Shown: positions 43,562-54,236, counted from the stretch's first letter. The stretch: 64,000 nucleotides of DNA from an uncultured Pseudomonadales bacterium (GCA_938084925.1 CALKFY010000038.1:1-64000), one strand, 5' to 3'. Numbers and translations are program-made. The notes: a model not told the origin generated them from the letters alone.

Positions 43562-44011
43562 TTACGTCTCTAGCTGTTCTGTAATAGTGGTGTAAGCCTC
43601 ACAATCATTCACACCCAACGCATCAGGCGAGCTCAACGCCATAGGATCCGATGCCAAGTGCTCCGGCACTACTACCAATCCATCACTAAACGACACTACC
43701 TGCAAGCCAACCTGTTTACAATGGGCAAACACCTTTTCTAAGGCTTGAACCACCTGCTCTTGATCTTGCCTATGCTGCGTGCGATGTGCCTGTTGCTGTT
43801 CGTTAGCTTGATACTTATATTGCTCTATAACCTGATTACCAGGCCCCAGTAGCAATACTAAAATATTGGCCCACCGCCATTCCTTGAGCAAGGCTTTCGC
43901 TACTTGAAACTGACGCACATCGAGACAATGCACCCGATCTCCAGAGCGCAATTGTCGCAGCTGATCCATGACTTTTGCTTGACTAAAGTCAGCCGCTAGA
44001 AGGATATGCAT
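43562..44011 (-). CDS. Hypothetical protein
   Basis: ORF from MHILLAADFSQAKVMDQ (internal start; the ORF track extends further upstream); family not recognised. Confidence 0.6.
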   Translation of the reverse strand: MHILLAADFSQAKVMDQLRQLRSGDRVHCLDVRQFQVAKALLKEWRWANILVLLLGPGNQVIEQYKYQANEQQQAHRTQHRQDQEQVVQALEKVFAHCKQVGLQVVSFSDGLVVVPEHLASDPMALSSPDALGVNDCEAYTTITEQLET

Positions 44012-44238
44012 ATTCAAAGCCGTGTTTATAAAATCGGTGCCTAGTTTAACAGAGCTCAAGGGCAAAGGCTCGTAAACACAAGACTGACGAGTTTTCATTG
44101 CAAGCCTTGTCATAAAAGGCCAAAATAAGTCGGCTAAACACAAGTCTTGGCATATGTTCTTGCCTACACTTAATATTATAGATGGTACGACTACTTCGTA
44201 TCGATACTAACTAACAAATTAAATAAAGAGGTTATGCC

Positions 44239-45906
44239 GTGGAACGTGAATCTATGGAGTTTGACGTTGTCATCGTTGGTGCAGGCCCTGCTGGTCTATC
44301 CACCGCGTGTAAACTGCTTCAAATGGCCCAAGAGAAAGAACAAGAACTAACTGTTTGCGTTGTTGAAAAAGGTTCTGAAGTAGGTGCGCATATTCTATCT
44401 GGTGCAATCCTTGAGCCTACGGCTTTAAATGAACTATTTCCTGATTGGAAGGAAATGGGGGCTCCCTTATCCACACCTGTAGCCAAAGATGAAATGCACA
44501 TCCTAACCAGTGCAGAATCAGGTATTGGCATGCCTGGCTTCTTTATTCCTAAGCCAATGCACAACGAAGGCAACTACATCGTAAGCCTTGGTAACGTTTG
44601 CCGCTGGTTGGCAGAACAAGCAGAAAACCTAGGTGCCGAAGTATTCCCAGGCTTTGCTGCAGCAGAAGTACTATACAATGAAGACGGCAGCGTTAAAGGT
44701 ATTGCTACCGGTGACATGGGCGTTGGTGAAGACGGCGAACCAAAAGATGGTTACATGCCAGGTATGGAACTGCATGCCAAATACACCATTTTCTCCGAAG
44801 GCTGCCGTGGTCACCTAGGCAAGCAACTTATTGATAAGTTTAACCTTGATGATGATACTGTATCCCAGCATTACGGTATTGGTATTAAAGAACTTTGGGA
44901 CATCCCTGCCGAAAACCACAAGCCTGGCCTTGTAGTACATGGTTCTGGTTGGCCTCTAACTAGCGGCCTAGCCCAAACTGGTGGTGCTAGTGGTGGTTGG
45001 TTCCTCTACCACGGTGACAACAACCAAGTAGTTGTTGGCCTAATCATAGACTTGAACTACGACAACCCGCACCTAAGCCCATTTGACGAATTCCAGCGCC
45101 TTAAGCACCACCCAGTGTTAAAGCAACACTTGCAGGGTGGTAGCCGCGTATCTTACGGCGCACGTGCCGTAGAAAAAGGCGGTTTATTCGCCCTACCACG
45201 CATGAGCATGCCTGGCGCAATGCTAATTGGTTGTGATGCTGGCACCATGAACTTCTCCAAGATCAAGGGTAGCCACACAGCTATGAAGTCCGGCATGTTG
45301 GCAGCAGAAACCATCTTTACTGAGCTCGCTGCTAGCGGTGAAGGCGGCAAGCAACTTCCACTAGACGAGAACTTCAAGCAATCTTGGTTGTACGACGAAC
45401 TACACCGTGCCCGTAACTTTGGTGCCGCAATGCACAAGTTTGGCACATGGATTGGTGGTAGCTTCAACTGGGTTGACCAAAACATCTTTGGAGGCAAGTT
45501 ACCAATCAACCTAAAAGACGACAAGCCGGACTACTCAGAAATGAAGCCTGCTAGTCAAGTGCCTGCCATTGAATACCCTAAGCCAGACGGCGTAATCAGC
45601 TTCGACAAGCTATCTTCCGTATTCCTATCCGGTACCAACCACGAAGAAGACCAGCCGTGTCACTTGCAGCTTAAAGACGCTAGCCTACCGCTAGGCGTGA
45701 ATATGGCTAACTGGAATGAACCCGCACAACGCTACTGCCCTGCAGGTGTTTATGAAATCATTGATGACGAGAACGGTAAACCACAGTTCCAAATAAACGG
45801 CCAAAACTGCTTACACTGCAAGACCTGTGATATTAAAGACCCAAGCCAGAACATCACCTGGGTAGTACCAGAAGGTGCTGGTGGTCCAAACTATCCAAAT
45901 ATGTAA
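44239..45906 (+). CDS. Electron transfer flavoprotein-ubiquinone oxidoreductase
   Basis: FDVVIVGAGPAGLSTACKL, GAHILSGAILEPTAL, C-terminal 4Fe-4S NCLHCKTCDIKDPSQNITWVVPEGAGGPNYPNM; GTG at 44239 or ATG at 44254. Confidence 0.96.
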   Translation: MERESMEFDVVIVGAGPAGLSTACKLLQMAQEKEQELTVCVVEKGSEVGAHILSGAILEPTALNELFPDWKEMGAPLSTPVAKDEMHILTSAESGIGMPGFFIPKPMHNEGNYIVSLGNVCRWLAEQAENLGAEVFPGFAAAEVLYNEDGSVKGIATGDMGVGEDGEPKDGYMPGMELHAKYTIFSEGCRGHLGKQLIDKFNLDDDTVSQHYGIGIKELWDIPAENHKPGLVVHGSGWPLTSGLAQTGGASGGWFLYHGDNNQVVVGLIIDLNYDNPHLSPFDEFQRLKHHPVLKQHLQGGSRVSYGARAVEKGGLFALPRMSMPGAMLIGCDAGTMNFSKIKGSHTAMKSGMLAAETIFTELAASGEGGKQLPLDENFKQSWLYDELHRARNFGAAMHKFGTWIGGSFNWVDQNIFGGKLPINLKDDKPDYSEMKPASQVPAIEYPKPDGVISFDKLSSVFLSGTNHEEDQPCHLQLKDASLPLGVNMANWNEPAQRYCPAGVYEIIDDENGKPQFQINGQNCLHCKTCDIKDPSQNITWVVPEGAGGPNYPNM

Positions 45907-45920
45907 TCTGCTTTGTATAA

Positions 45921-45949
45921 ATGGGGTCAGGCCTGAAGTCTGACCCCAT
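45921..45949. repeat. GGGGTCAG palindrome, copy 1 (may act as terminator between convergent ETF-QO gene and upp)
   Basis: ATGGGGTCAGGCCTGAAGTCTGACCCCAT. Confidence 0.8.
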
Positions 45950-45956
45950 AAGTCTA

Positions 45957-46586
45957 CTACATAGTACCGAAAATCTTATCACCAGCATCGCCTAGGCCTG
46001 GCAGTATGTAGCCCTTATCGTTTAAGCAATCATCTATACCGGCCACCCAGCAGGTTACGTCTGGATGAGCTTCTTCTACACGGGCAGCTCCTTCTGGTGA
46101 AGCTACTAGGAACAAGCCAACGATATCTTTACAGCCTTTGGCTTTTAGCAGTTCAATGGTTGCCAGCAAGGTACCACCGGTAGCTAGCATGGGGTCGATG
46201 ATGATGGCTCTACGTTGGCCGACATGCTGTATGACTTTATCAAAATAGGCTACTGGCTCTAGAGTTTCTTCATCACGGTATAGGCCCACAACGCTGACGG
46301 TTGCTGTGGGTAGTATTTGTAGACAACCATCCATCATGCCAAGGCCCGCACGCAAAATAGGCACAAGTGTTGGATCAGACTGTTTTAGAGATTGCACGGG
46401 TATAGGACTTCCCTGCCAGCCATCTACGTAGGTGTCTTCTAGTGCTAGATCAGCACAAGCTTCGGCCATTAGCAATGATGCTATTTCGTTGCTCAAGCGA
46501 CGAAAATCTAACAATGGTAAATTCGCCTGACGCAATAAACCCAGTTTATGTTTTACTAAGTTGTGCTGCACTTCAATAATTGCCAT
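45957..46586 (-). CDS. upp: Uracil phosphoribosyltransferase
   Basis: VQHNLVKHKLGLLRQANLPLLDFRRLSNEIASLL, IIDPMLATGGTLLATIELLK. Confidence 0.96.
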   Translation of the reverse strand: MAIIEVQHNLVKHKLGLLRQANLPLLDFRRLSNEIASLLMAEACADLALEDTYVDGWQGSPIPVQSLKQSDPTLVPILRAGLGMMDGCLQILPTATVSVVGLYRDEETLEPVAYFDKVIQHVGQRRAIIIDPMLATGGTLLATIELLKAKGCKDIVGLFLVASPEGAARVEEAHPDVTCWVAGIDDCLNDKGYILPGLGDAGDKIFGTM

Positions 46587-46618
46587 TGCTGTTACTCTCT
46601 CTTTTGCATTTAATCTAG

Positions 46619-47155
46619 TTATTCTAAAAGACCAAAATCATATACACAGTTACCACTTTGTAGTTGCGCAATAGTTTTACCATCGCGCTCTATAGTTTCT
46701 ACTGCTAAGGCCAAGTCGTAATACACCTGACGTGACAAGCTGGCCCATAGGTTATCGCGCACGAGTATTTCTGGGATAACGTCAGGCCTGGTCATATCTA
46801 CACGTAGCTGACCTGAGTTAGTTAACTGCATCTGATCGCCCACACTGGTGGTAAATTGCCAAACACCGGCATCAAGCTGTTGGCAGCTAACAATAACAAA
46901 AGGTAGTTTTTCTACTTGGATAGCCAGCTGTTCTACGGGGGTTACTAAACAGTACTGGCCATCGCGATAAGCCAGTAAACGGCTAAACAGCTGCACTAGT
47001 TTTTGTCGTGTGAACACACTACCTTCGTGCCACCAGCTCCCATCAGCCTTGATATTGATATCGATACTGCCATGTCGTTCTGGTTGCCATTTGTGCACAG
47101 GATAATCAGGCATTTGTTCTGCTGCCCCGATTAGGCTTTTTAGATCCATGCTCAT
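46619..47155 (-). CDS. DUF1285 domain-containing protein
   Basis: HGSIDINIKADGSWWHEGSVFTRQKLVQLFSRLL signature. Confidence 0.85.
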   Translation of the reverse strand: MSMDLKSLIGAAEQMPDYPVHKWQPERHGSIDINIKADGSWWHEGSVFTRQKLVQLFSRLLAYRDGQYCLVTPVEQLAIQVEKLPFVIVSCQQLDAGVWQFTTSVGDQMQLTNSGQLRVDMTRPDVIPEILVRDNLWASLSRQVYYDLALAVETIERDGKTIAQLQSGNCVYDFGLLE

Positions 47156-47883
47156 TAGGCCTTGCCTGGCTCTACGGGAGTCTCAGCAGTAGGCCCTTCT
47201 TGATCACCTTGCGGTGCATATCCTGTCTGACCCAAGTTGCCCATGCGCATGCCTATTTGTAGCAAGAATTCAAAAAACGCTTCTTTATCTTCTATGTAAT
47301 TGCGGAAATAGTCGGACTGATGCAAAGCCAAGGCGCCATGTACCAATGCCCATGATGCGGAAAGGTGGAAATAAGCTGGCACAGGCTCCAATTTGCCTGA
47401 ATCGATGCGTTTGCTCACGAGCTTAGCTAGGATCTCCATATTCTCAGAGCGTACGTCATGGATAATTTTAACGGCTTCTTGGTACTGACCGTCTTTGACT
47501 AACTTCTCTTCTAAGCGTCCAAATAAGATGGCTTGCTCAGGGTCACCCATACGAAAGCCAAAGTAACTACGCCAGATGGATTCTGGATCGCTGAAGTCTT
47601 CGGTTTCTAAGAGGCTTTTTAGGTCTTGTTCGTATTTACCTAGCAGGCGTAGGTAAATGTCCGATTTCGATTTGAAGTGTTTGTAGATAGTGCCTTTACC
47701 AATGCCTACGCTATCGGCAATCACTTCTACGGTAATCTTGTCTTCACCATGGGTCTTGAAGAGCGCTAATGAAGATTCCAGGATTTCTTCTTCTCTGCGC
47801 TTAAATTCGCGCACCTTACGGCTTTCTTTTTCGCGCGGAAAATATTCCGGAATCTTTGGTTTTGCAGCGATACCCCAGTTCAT
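47155..47883 (-). CDS. TetR/AcrR family transcriptional regulator
   Basis: N-terminal HTH ILESSLALFKTHGEDKITVEVIADSVGIGKGTIYKHFKSKSDIY. Confidence 0.9.
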   Translation of the reverse strand: MNWGIAAKPKIPEYFPREKESRKVREFKRREEEILESSLALFKTHGEDKITVEVIADSVGIGKGTIYKHFKSKSDIYLRLLGKYEQDLKSLLETEDFSDPESIWRSYFGFRMGDPEQAILFGRLEEKLVKDGQYQEAVKIIHDVRSENMEILAKLVSKRIDSGKLEPVPAYFHLSASWALVHGALALHQSDYFRNYIEDKEAFFEFLLQIGMRMGNLGQTGYAPQGDQEGPTAETPVEPGKA

Positions 47884-47957
47884 ATGAACTTAATCCATTT
47901 TGTGACTATAGAGAGTCAATTATTCACAAAATAAACAAAGGTACAAGAAAATTATTT

Positions 47958-48734
47958 TTACGACTCTGACAAGCCAAATAGTCGGTGGAAGTTCTGGGTC
48001 GTCACTGTTGCCAATTCATCTAAGCTAACGCCCTTAATGTCCGCCACAAACTGCGCCACATAAGACACGAATAACGGCTCATTCTGCTTGCCTCTATGTG
48101 GCACAGGAGCTAGATATGGCGCATCAGTTTCTACCAAAATTCTATCTAGGGGCAAGTGCCTTATAACATCACGCAAGGCATCGGCATTGCGGAAGGTTGC
48201 TATGCCCGAAATAGAAATATAAAAACCTAAGTCCAAGCAGGCATCAGCCATAGCTTGGTCTTCGGTAAAACAATGAATAATACCGCCTACATCAAGATTA
48301 GCGTTTTCACGTAATAGCTCCACCGTGTCTTGGCGTGCACTACGGCTATGCACGATTAACGGCTTTTTAACTTCATTGGCAATACGCATATGCTGCATAA
48401 ATGCATCAAGCTGAATGTCTTTTGTTTCTGGTGCGTAGTGATAATCTAGGCCTGTCTCCCCTACTGCAATCACCTTATCTAAGGCTGCCTGCTCCGCTAG
48501 TAGAACCCAATCTGTATCGGCCTTTACACCCAGTGGATGCACACCAGCCGAGGCATGAATAAACTCATAATCCTGAACCTGTGCCAACATCAAAGGAAAC
48601 TGCTGGGTATTAACACCTATGCATAGCATTTCTGTTACGCCGGCAGCGTGAGTAGTGGTGATTAGTTCATCCAAACCACCGGCATAGTGGCTTACATCTA
48701 GCTTATCTAAGTGGCAATGGGAATCGATTAACAT
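47958..48734 (-). CDS. TatD family hydrolase
   Basis: MLIDSHCHLDKL, GETGLDYHY, ILVETDAPYLAPVPHRGKQNEP. Confidence 0.95.
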   Translation of the reverse strand: MLIDSHCHLDKLDVSHYAGGLDELITTTHAAGVTEMLCIGVNTQQFPLMLAQVQDYEFIHASAGVHPLGVKADTDWVLLAEQAALDKVIAVGETGLDYHYAPETKDIQLDAFMQHMRIANEVKKPLIVHSRSARQDTVELLRENANLDVGGIIHCFTEDQAMADACLDLGFYISISGIATFRNADALRDVIRHLPLDRILVETDAPYLAPVPHRGKQNEPLFVSYVAQFVADIKGVSLDELATVTTQNFHRLFGLSES

Positions 48735-48774
48735 AGTCAGTAAAGGCTTTGAGTAGAATTTGTATTAATAAGGA

Positions 48775-49773
48775 TTAGATCAGTTGATACCAACGGTACA
48801 GCAACTGTTCTAACATCAGTTGCTGGTTGATGTTGCGGCGTTGATTCAAGCTATTGAGAGCCTGTAGCACTTCATCATAAAGGGCAAATATAGGTGCCAT
48901 GTCCGTCTTGCGGGCAACGGCTTGCAATAGCTTCACCACATCTTGGTTTAATACCGTGCTAGGATCTTCGGTCTGCTTTAGCTTTATCAAGTCTTGTAGC
49001 CATTGAAGCCACCAGTCTAATACCTGTTTAACAGGGGCTTTGACCCAAGTTTCGGCCACTTGTGCAACACTGGTTTGGTTTCGCAGTAAAGCTGTGAGAT
49101 CCACTAATGTTTGATGCCGCAATGCTGGTGCTTCTTGCTTCAGATAACGCAGGGCCAACAAGGGCGCACCGTGGGCCATATGCATTACTTGAGACAGGTC
49201 TTCTTGGCTAGCTTGTGGTTGCTGCTCAGCTAACCATTGAATGCCCGCATCAAGCTCAGGTGGCAATACATCTTGGCCTTGGCAACGGCTACGAACAGTA
49301 GCTAACAAGGGCTTGGGCCAATGGTGTAATAATAAAAAATAAGTATCTCGGCCTGGTTCTTCCAAGTTCTTTAGCAAGGCGTTGGCAGCATTAACGTTGA
49401 GCTCGTTAGCTGGTTCGATTAATACGACCTTAGCACCACCTTGTTGTGCGGTCGCTGCCAACCAAGGTTGTAACTTACGCACAGAGTCTACTAAGATGGC
49501 CTTGCCCTCATCTTCAGGCTCTAGGCGTTTAATATCAGGATGACTACCAGCCAAACGTAATAAACAGCTTTTACACTGATCACAGGCATGGCCGTTTTGT
49601 GGCGACTGACAGATTAACCTGGCCAACAAGGCTTCCGCCAACTGTCGCTTACCTAGGCCAGGTAAACCGCCCAGTACCATACCATGAGGCAAACGCTGTT
49701 GTTCCAGCATTTGTTGCAAGCGTGCCCAGTTTGGGTCTAGCCAGGTAGGTAGGTTTACAGTTTCACTAATCAT
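48775..49773 (-). CDS. holB: DNA polymerase III delta' subunit
   Basis: AAA+ protein, GGLPGLGKRQLAEALLARLICQ, zinc module CDQCKSCLL; between tmk and tatD. Confidence 0.93.
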   Translation of the reverse strand: MISETVNLPTWLDPNWARLQQMLEQQRLPHGMVLGGLPGLGKRQLAEALLARLICQSPQNGHACDQCKSCLLRLAGSHPDIKRLEPEDEGKAILVDSVRKLQPWLAATAQQGGAKVVLIEPANELNVNAANALLKNLEEPGRDTYFLLLHHWPKPLLATVRSRCQGQDVLPPELDAGIQWLAEQQPQASQEDLSQVMHMAHGAPLLALRYLKQEAPALRHQTLVDLTALLRNQTSVAQVAETWVKAPVKQVLDWWLQWLQDLIKLKQTEDPSTVLNQDVVKLLQAVARKTDMAPIFALYDEVLQALNSLNQRRNINQQLMLEQLLYRWYQLI

Positions 49774-49780
49774 GCTATAC

Positions 49781-50407
49781 CTATTCTGCTAACAAGCCTT
49801 CAAGGGCTTGCTGTAACTGCTGCTCAACACCAGGAATATCTTGGCTGGCATCAATCACACGAAATCGTTGTGGTTCTGCCTTGGCGCGGCTCAAATAGCC
49901 TTGGCGTACGGCTTCAAAGAAAGACATAGCTTCGGATTCAATACGGTCTAACTCGCTACGTTGGCGTGCCCTGCCCATGCCTACTTCAATATCTAGGTCC
50001 AACAAGCAGGTCATGTCTGGATTAGTATCGCCATGTACCCATTTGGCCAAGTTATCTATAAATTCTAGAGGCAGTTCACGGCCATAGCCCTGATAGGCAT
50101 AGCTGGCATCAGTAAAACGATCACACAATACCCATTTGCCAGCCGCCAAGGCCGGTTGGATAACTTGCGTAACATGCTGGCGACGCGCGGCGAACATCAT
50201 TAGCAGCTCTGTATAAGGATCAATTTTTTCGTCGTGGTGATTAAGCAGCAATTGGCGTAGCTGTTCAGCTAATTGGGTACCACCAGGTTCGCGGGTAGAA
50301 ACCAGCTCGATACCTCGGCTTTGCAAGAAGTCTTGAATAAAGGCCACACTGGTAGACTTACCTGCGCCTTCGCCGCCTTCTATCGAGATAAAACGCCCGT
50401 TGTTCAC
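49781..50407 (-). CDS. tmk: Thymidylate kinase
   Basis: RFISIEGGEGAGKSTSVAFIQDFL, TREPGGTQLAEQLR. Confidence 0.96.
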   Translation of the reverse strand: MNNGRFISIEGGEGAGKSTSVAFIQDFLQSRGIELVSTREPGGTQLAEQLRQLLLNHHDEKIDPYTELLMMFAARRQHVTQVIQPALAAGKWVLCDRFTDASYAYQGYGRELPLEFIDNLAKWVHGDTNPDMTCLLDLDIEVGMGRARQRSELDRIESEAMSFFEAVRQGYLSRAKAEPQRFRVIDASQDIPGVEQQLQQALEGLLAE

Positions 50408-50482
50408 AAACTGCTTCCCTTACTTATTAACTTGGCAAAAACGCCATTATACGCCAATTGCAGAGCAATCGACGCCGTGTAT

Positions 50483-51481
50483 TTATTTTTTCAGCTGATA
50501 TTGTCGCACGTAGGCTTGGTGTTGCGACAAGGTAGCAGAGAACGCACTACTACCATCACCACGAGCCACAAAGTACAAGGCGTCACCTTGATCCGGGTGT
50601 AGCGCTGCATGAATGGAGCTGAGCCCTGGCAAAGCAATAGGCGTGGGAGGCAAGCCACGAATCACATAGGTATTGTAAGGTGTGGCTTCACGCAGATGTT
50701 TACGCGTGATATTGCCATCAAACTTATCACCAATACCATAAATAACTGTTGGGTCCGTTTGCAGGCGCATACCCTTTTGTAATCGTCTAACAAATACGCC
50801 TGCTATCTGCTCACGCTCGCTGGCCAAGCCTGTTTCCTTTTCAATAATAGAAGCCATAATCAAGGCTTCATAAGGTGATTGATAAGGTAAATTCTTTGCC
50901 CTTTTCGCCCACTGTTCCGCAAGGATTTGGGTTTGTCTTTGCCAAGCCTGTTCTACTACCTGAGTAGGTGTTTGGCTGCGAGTAAATACGTAAGTAGAGG
51001 GAAACAACAGGCCTTCTGCAGAGGCATTGTTAGAGGCCTTGCCCCATTCTGCAAAATCTGGCACAGGCTTATCTTGCATAACCGGATGCTGCATCAAGAT
51101 GTCGATAAACTGTCCGTAGGTATAGCCTTCTGGCACGGTAATGCTATAGCTTTGCACATCACCTGCCACTAATTTGGCAAGAATGCTCGGCGCGGTTGTT
51201 TGTCCGGCAAAGGTATATTCACCAGCTTTAATGTTTTGGTCAAAGCCATAAAAGCGGCTGTAATAACGTAGCGCCAAGGCATTAGGCGTGACGCCTATGG
51301 TTTCAAGCTGTTGTGATATTGTCACCATACCAGTGCCTGGCTTGATGGTAAGGTGTTTAACTTCGGTGAGTACCTGCGGTTCAAAAAGCCAACCTTGTAC
51401 TTGACGCCAAGCGCCGTAGCTAAGGCTAGCCAATACCAAGAGTAACAGGATAAAGCCCCATAAAAATGACCTTTTTAGCAT
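50483..51481 (-). CDS. mltG: Endolytic transglycosylase MltG
   Basis: LIMASIIEKETGLASEREQIAGVFVRRLQKGMRLQTDPTVIYG, YNTYVIRGLPPTPIALPG. Confidence 0.95.
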   Translation of the reverse strand: MLKRSFLWGFILLLLVLASLSYGAWRQVQGWLFEPQVLTEVKHLTIKPGTGMVTISQQLETIGVTPNALALRYYSRFYGFDQNIKAGEYTFAGQTTAPSILAKLVAGDVQSYSITVPEGYTYGQFIDILMQHPVMQDKPVPDFAEWGKASNNASAEGLLFPSTYVFTRSQTPTQVVEQAWQRQTQILAEQWAKRAKNLPYQSPYEALIMASIIEKETGLASEREQIAGVFVRRLQKGMRLQTDPTVIYGIGDKFDGNITRKHLREATPYNTYVIRGLPPTPIALPGLSSIHAALHPDQGDALYFVARGDGSSAFSATLSQHQAYVRQYQLKK

Positions 51482-52353
51482 GCTAGTGACTCAGTAGAAG
51501 CTTGCAGCTGACTTTTTAAGGCGCCTTGAATTTGACGACAGGTATCGGTAATGGGGAAAGTTTGTTGGCCAAGCAAGACCACTGGCCACACGCCATTGAG
51601 GCTATTAGTCAGCATGACACCGTCACTGGCATAAACAAAATCGAGGCCAAAGGCCTGCTGTTTGACCGGAATATTAAGACTTCTAGCAACCTGCATCACT
51701 TGTTTGGCCATAATGCCATCTATGCCTGCGGTGTCGTTAATTGGGGTATAAAGCACCCCGTCCTTTTCCACAAATACATTGCTCATAACACCAGACTGAA
51801 CGTTACCGGCCTGGTTACACATCAGGCCTTCATGGTGAATGTCATCACGCCATTCTTGGCGAGCTAATACCTGGTCTAAACGATTGAGATGTTTAAGGCC
51901 AGCTAAAGCCGAGTTACACCCCCACGCATGTTGGCAAACATGCACTTGAGCGCCATCAGTAGCAACATGCTCACGACCTTGTGGCCAAGCTGAAATTTGT
52001 ACTATACGGTTTGGGCTGGCTGATTCTGGTGGCAAATAGCCGCGCCCACCAACCCCGCGAGTAATGGTAATTTTAAGTACGCCACGAGACTCTTGGCTAG
52101 CCGAGTTAGCATTAGCCCAAACCCCTAAGGCATGCTTAACATCTGTGCAGATCTGGACGTACAATTCATCGAGGTCATTAGTAAAGCCAAGCTTCACAAG
52201 GCCTTGACTAAGTCGCTGCCAGTGGGTTTGCCATAATTGTGGCTGCGCACTGGCATCTAAAGCAATAGTTTCAAATACACCATCCCCATAGGCCAAGCCG
52301 CGGTCCCCTATGGGTAAGTCCGTTGCTACCTGGCCGTTGAGGTACAAGATCAT
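51475..52353 (-). CDS. pabC: Aminodeoxychorismate lyase
   Basis: IGDRGLAYGDGVFETI, class IV aminotransferase fold; between fabF and mltG. Confidence 0.93.
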   Translation of the reverse strand: MILYLNGQVATDLPIGDRGLAYGDGVFETIALDASAQPQLWQTHWQRLSQGLVKLGFTNDLDELYVQICTDVKHALGVWANANSASQESRGVLKITITRGVGGRGYLPPESASPNRIVQISAWPQGREHVATDGAQVHVCQHAWGCNSALAGLKHLNRLDQVLARQEWRDDIHHEGLMCNQAGNVQSGVMSNVFVEKDGVLYTPINDTAGIDGIMAKQVMQVARSLNIPVKQQAFGLDFVYASDGVMLTNSLNGVWPVVLLGQQTFPITDTCRQIQGALKSQLQASTESLAC

Positions 52354-52362
52354 GTATAAGAC

Positions 52363-53601
52363 CTATATGCGGCTAAAGATAAGTGTGCCGTTGGTACCAC
52401 CAAAACCAAATGAATTACTCATGGTGGCGTCTATTTTGGCTTCTTGGGCGGTATGGGCAACATAGTTTAGATCACAACCCTCTGACGGGTTGTCTAGGTT
52501 GATGGTTGGTGGCGCTACTTGGTCACGAATGGCCAAAATGCTAAACACTGCTTCTACTGCCCCGGCGGCACCTAATAGGTGGCCGATCATGGACTTGGTA
52601 GAACTCATGCGTACTTGATCCGCCCCACTACCTAACACGAGCTTGGCCGCATTGGATTCAGCAATATCACCAGCAGGTGTCGAGGTACCGTGGGCATTGA
52701 TATATTGGATCTGATCACCATTTAAGCCAGCATCACGCATGGCATTGCGCATAGAAGCAGCAGCACCACGGCCATTTTCTGGTGGTGATGTCATGTGATA
52801 AGCATCGCCACTCATACCAAAACCAGACAGTTCAGCATAAATGCGTGCACCACGGGCTTTGGCCGTTTCGTATTCTTCTAGGACCAGCACACCAGCACCG
52901 TCTCCTAGTACAAAACCATCACGATCACGATCCCAAGGGCGGCTGGCGGCCTGAGGGTTGTCGTTGCGGGTAGATAAAGCTCGGGCGGCACCAAAGCCAC
53001 CTAAACCAAGAGGTGTTGTGGCCATTTCCGCGCCACCGCACACCATTACATCGGCATCACCATAAGCAATCATACGCGCAGAAGCACCAATGTTGTGAGT
53101 ACCCGTAGTACAAGCGGTAGTAATGGCAATGTTTGGCCCCTGCATGCCATACATGATGGACAGGTTGCCAGAAATCATATTGATAATGCTGCCTGGCACA
53201 AAGAATGGAGATATACGTCGAGGGCCGCTATTATTTAAAGCGTCGTGAGTTTTTTCGATTAGTGGCAAACCACCAATACCAGAACCAATGGCCACACCTA
53301 TACGTTCGGCGTTTTCTTCAGTCACTTCTAAGCCAGCATCTTGGATAGCTTGGATGCCTGCTGCCATACCGTATTGGATAAATAAATCCATTTTACGGCC
53401 GTCTTTAGGTGGCATGTAAGGGCTCAAGTCGAAGTCCTTTACACTGCTAGAAAAACGCGTACCAAAAGCTTCTGTATCAAAGGCTGTTATGTCTGCTGCC
53501 CCACTTACACCAGCAAGGATATTTTGCCATGAATCAGCAACGTTATTGCCCACGGGAGTTAACAAACCCATGCCAGTAACTACTACACGCCTACGACCCA
53601 T
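52363..53601 (-). CDS. fabF: 3-oxoacyl-ACP synthase II
   Basis: [54 protein letters not shown]. Confidence 0.97.
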   Translation of the reverse strand: MGRRRVVVTGMGLLTPVGNNVADSWQNILAGVSGAADITAFDTEAFGTRFSSSVKDFDLSPYMPPKDGRKMDLFIQYGMAAGIQAIQDAGLEVTEENAERIGVAIGSGIGGLPLIEKTHDALNNSGPRRISPFFVPGSIINMISGNLSIMYGMQGPNIAITTACTTGTHNIGASARMIAYGDADVMVCGGAEMATTPLGLGGFGAARALSTRNDNPQAASRPWDRDRDGFVLGDGAGVLVLEEYETAKARGARIYAELSGFGMSGDAYHMTSPPENGRGAAASMRNAMRDAGLNGDQIQYINAHGTSTPAGDIAESNAAKLVLGSGADQVRMSSTKSMIGHLLGAAGAVEAVFSILAIRDQVAPPTINLDNPSEGCDLNYVAHTAQEAKIDATMSNSFGFGGTNGTLIFSRI

Positions 53602-53720
53602 TTATAGCTCCTTTTCTAGTCTAATGACAACAACCCAATACAACTGAACCATTTTAGCTGTTACGCTCAAATTTGCCAAACTTACAAGCAAACTTTAAGC
53701 AAACGCTTGTTTTAAAACCA

Positions 53721-53758
53721 GAAAAGCCGCGTCTAATAAAATTAGACGCGGCTTTCTG
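53721..53758 (-). terminator. Strong stem-loop/terminator between acpP and fabF
   Basis: AGCCGCGTCTAAT-TTT-ATTAGACGCGGCTTTT on the minus strand, 13-bp stem. Confidence 0.85.
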
Positions 53759-53791
53759 AATGCAGTACAAAGTACCGACTTTAACGCAACC

Positions 53792-54025
53792 TTACTGGTT
53801 GGCGTTAACGTAGTCGATAGCAGACTGTACTGTAGAGATCTTCTCAGCTTCTTCGTCTGGAATCTCAGTTTCAAATTCTTCTTCTAGGGCCATTACTAGC
53901 TCAACTGTGTCTAGCGAGTCAGCGCCTAGGTCATCAACGAAAGATGCTGCGTTGGTCACTTCGTCTTCTTTAACGCCCAGTTGTTCTGCAACAATTTTCT
54001 TTACGCGTTCTTCAATAGTACTCAT
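53792..54025 (-). CDS. acpP: Acyl carrier protein
   Basis: [63 protein letters not shown]; start corrected from the longer ORF. Confidence 0.97.
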   Translation of the reverse strand: MSTIEERVKKIVAEQLGVKEDEVTNAASFVDDLGADSLDTVELVMALEEEFETEIPDEEAEKISTVQSAIDYVNANQ

Positions 54026-54236
54026 AGTCGTTCCTAATTGGTTTTTTTGTGTCGCCATCGCCGTCAATAATGCGTGGTCTGACCTCAAAATGGCAGCCAG
54101 TTTGGGTGGCTTTTAAGCTATTTTGCAACTCTTATGAAGAGTGAGGCCATTATCAACAAATTGACGAAAATTTCAACCTTTAACAGTAACTAAACAGAAT
54201 TAATTAGCTTAAGTCGTGCCCTTTTGGGGTATCGAC

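Noticed and set aside
45153-45524. 123-aa antisense ORF in the ETF-QO gene
   Set aside because: Shadow of a conserved CDS, no family match recognised.
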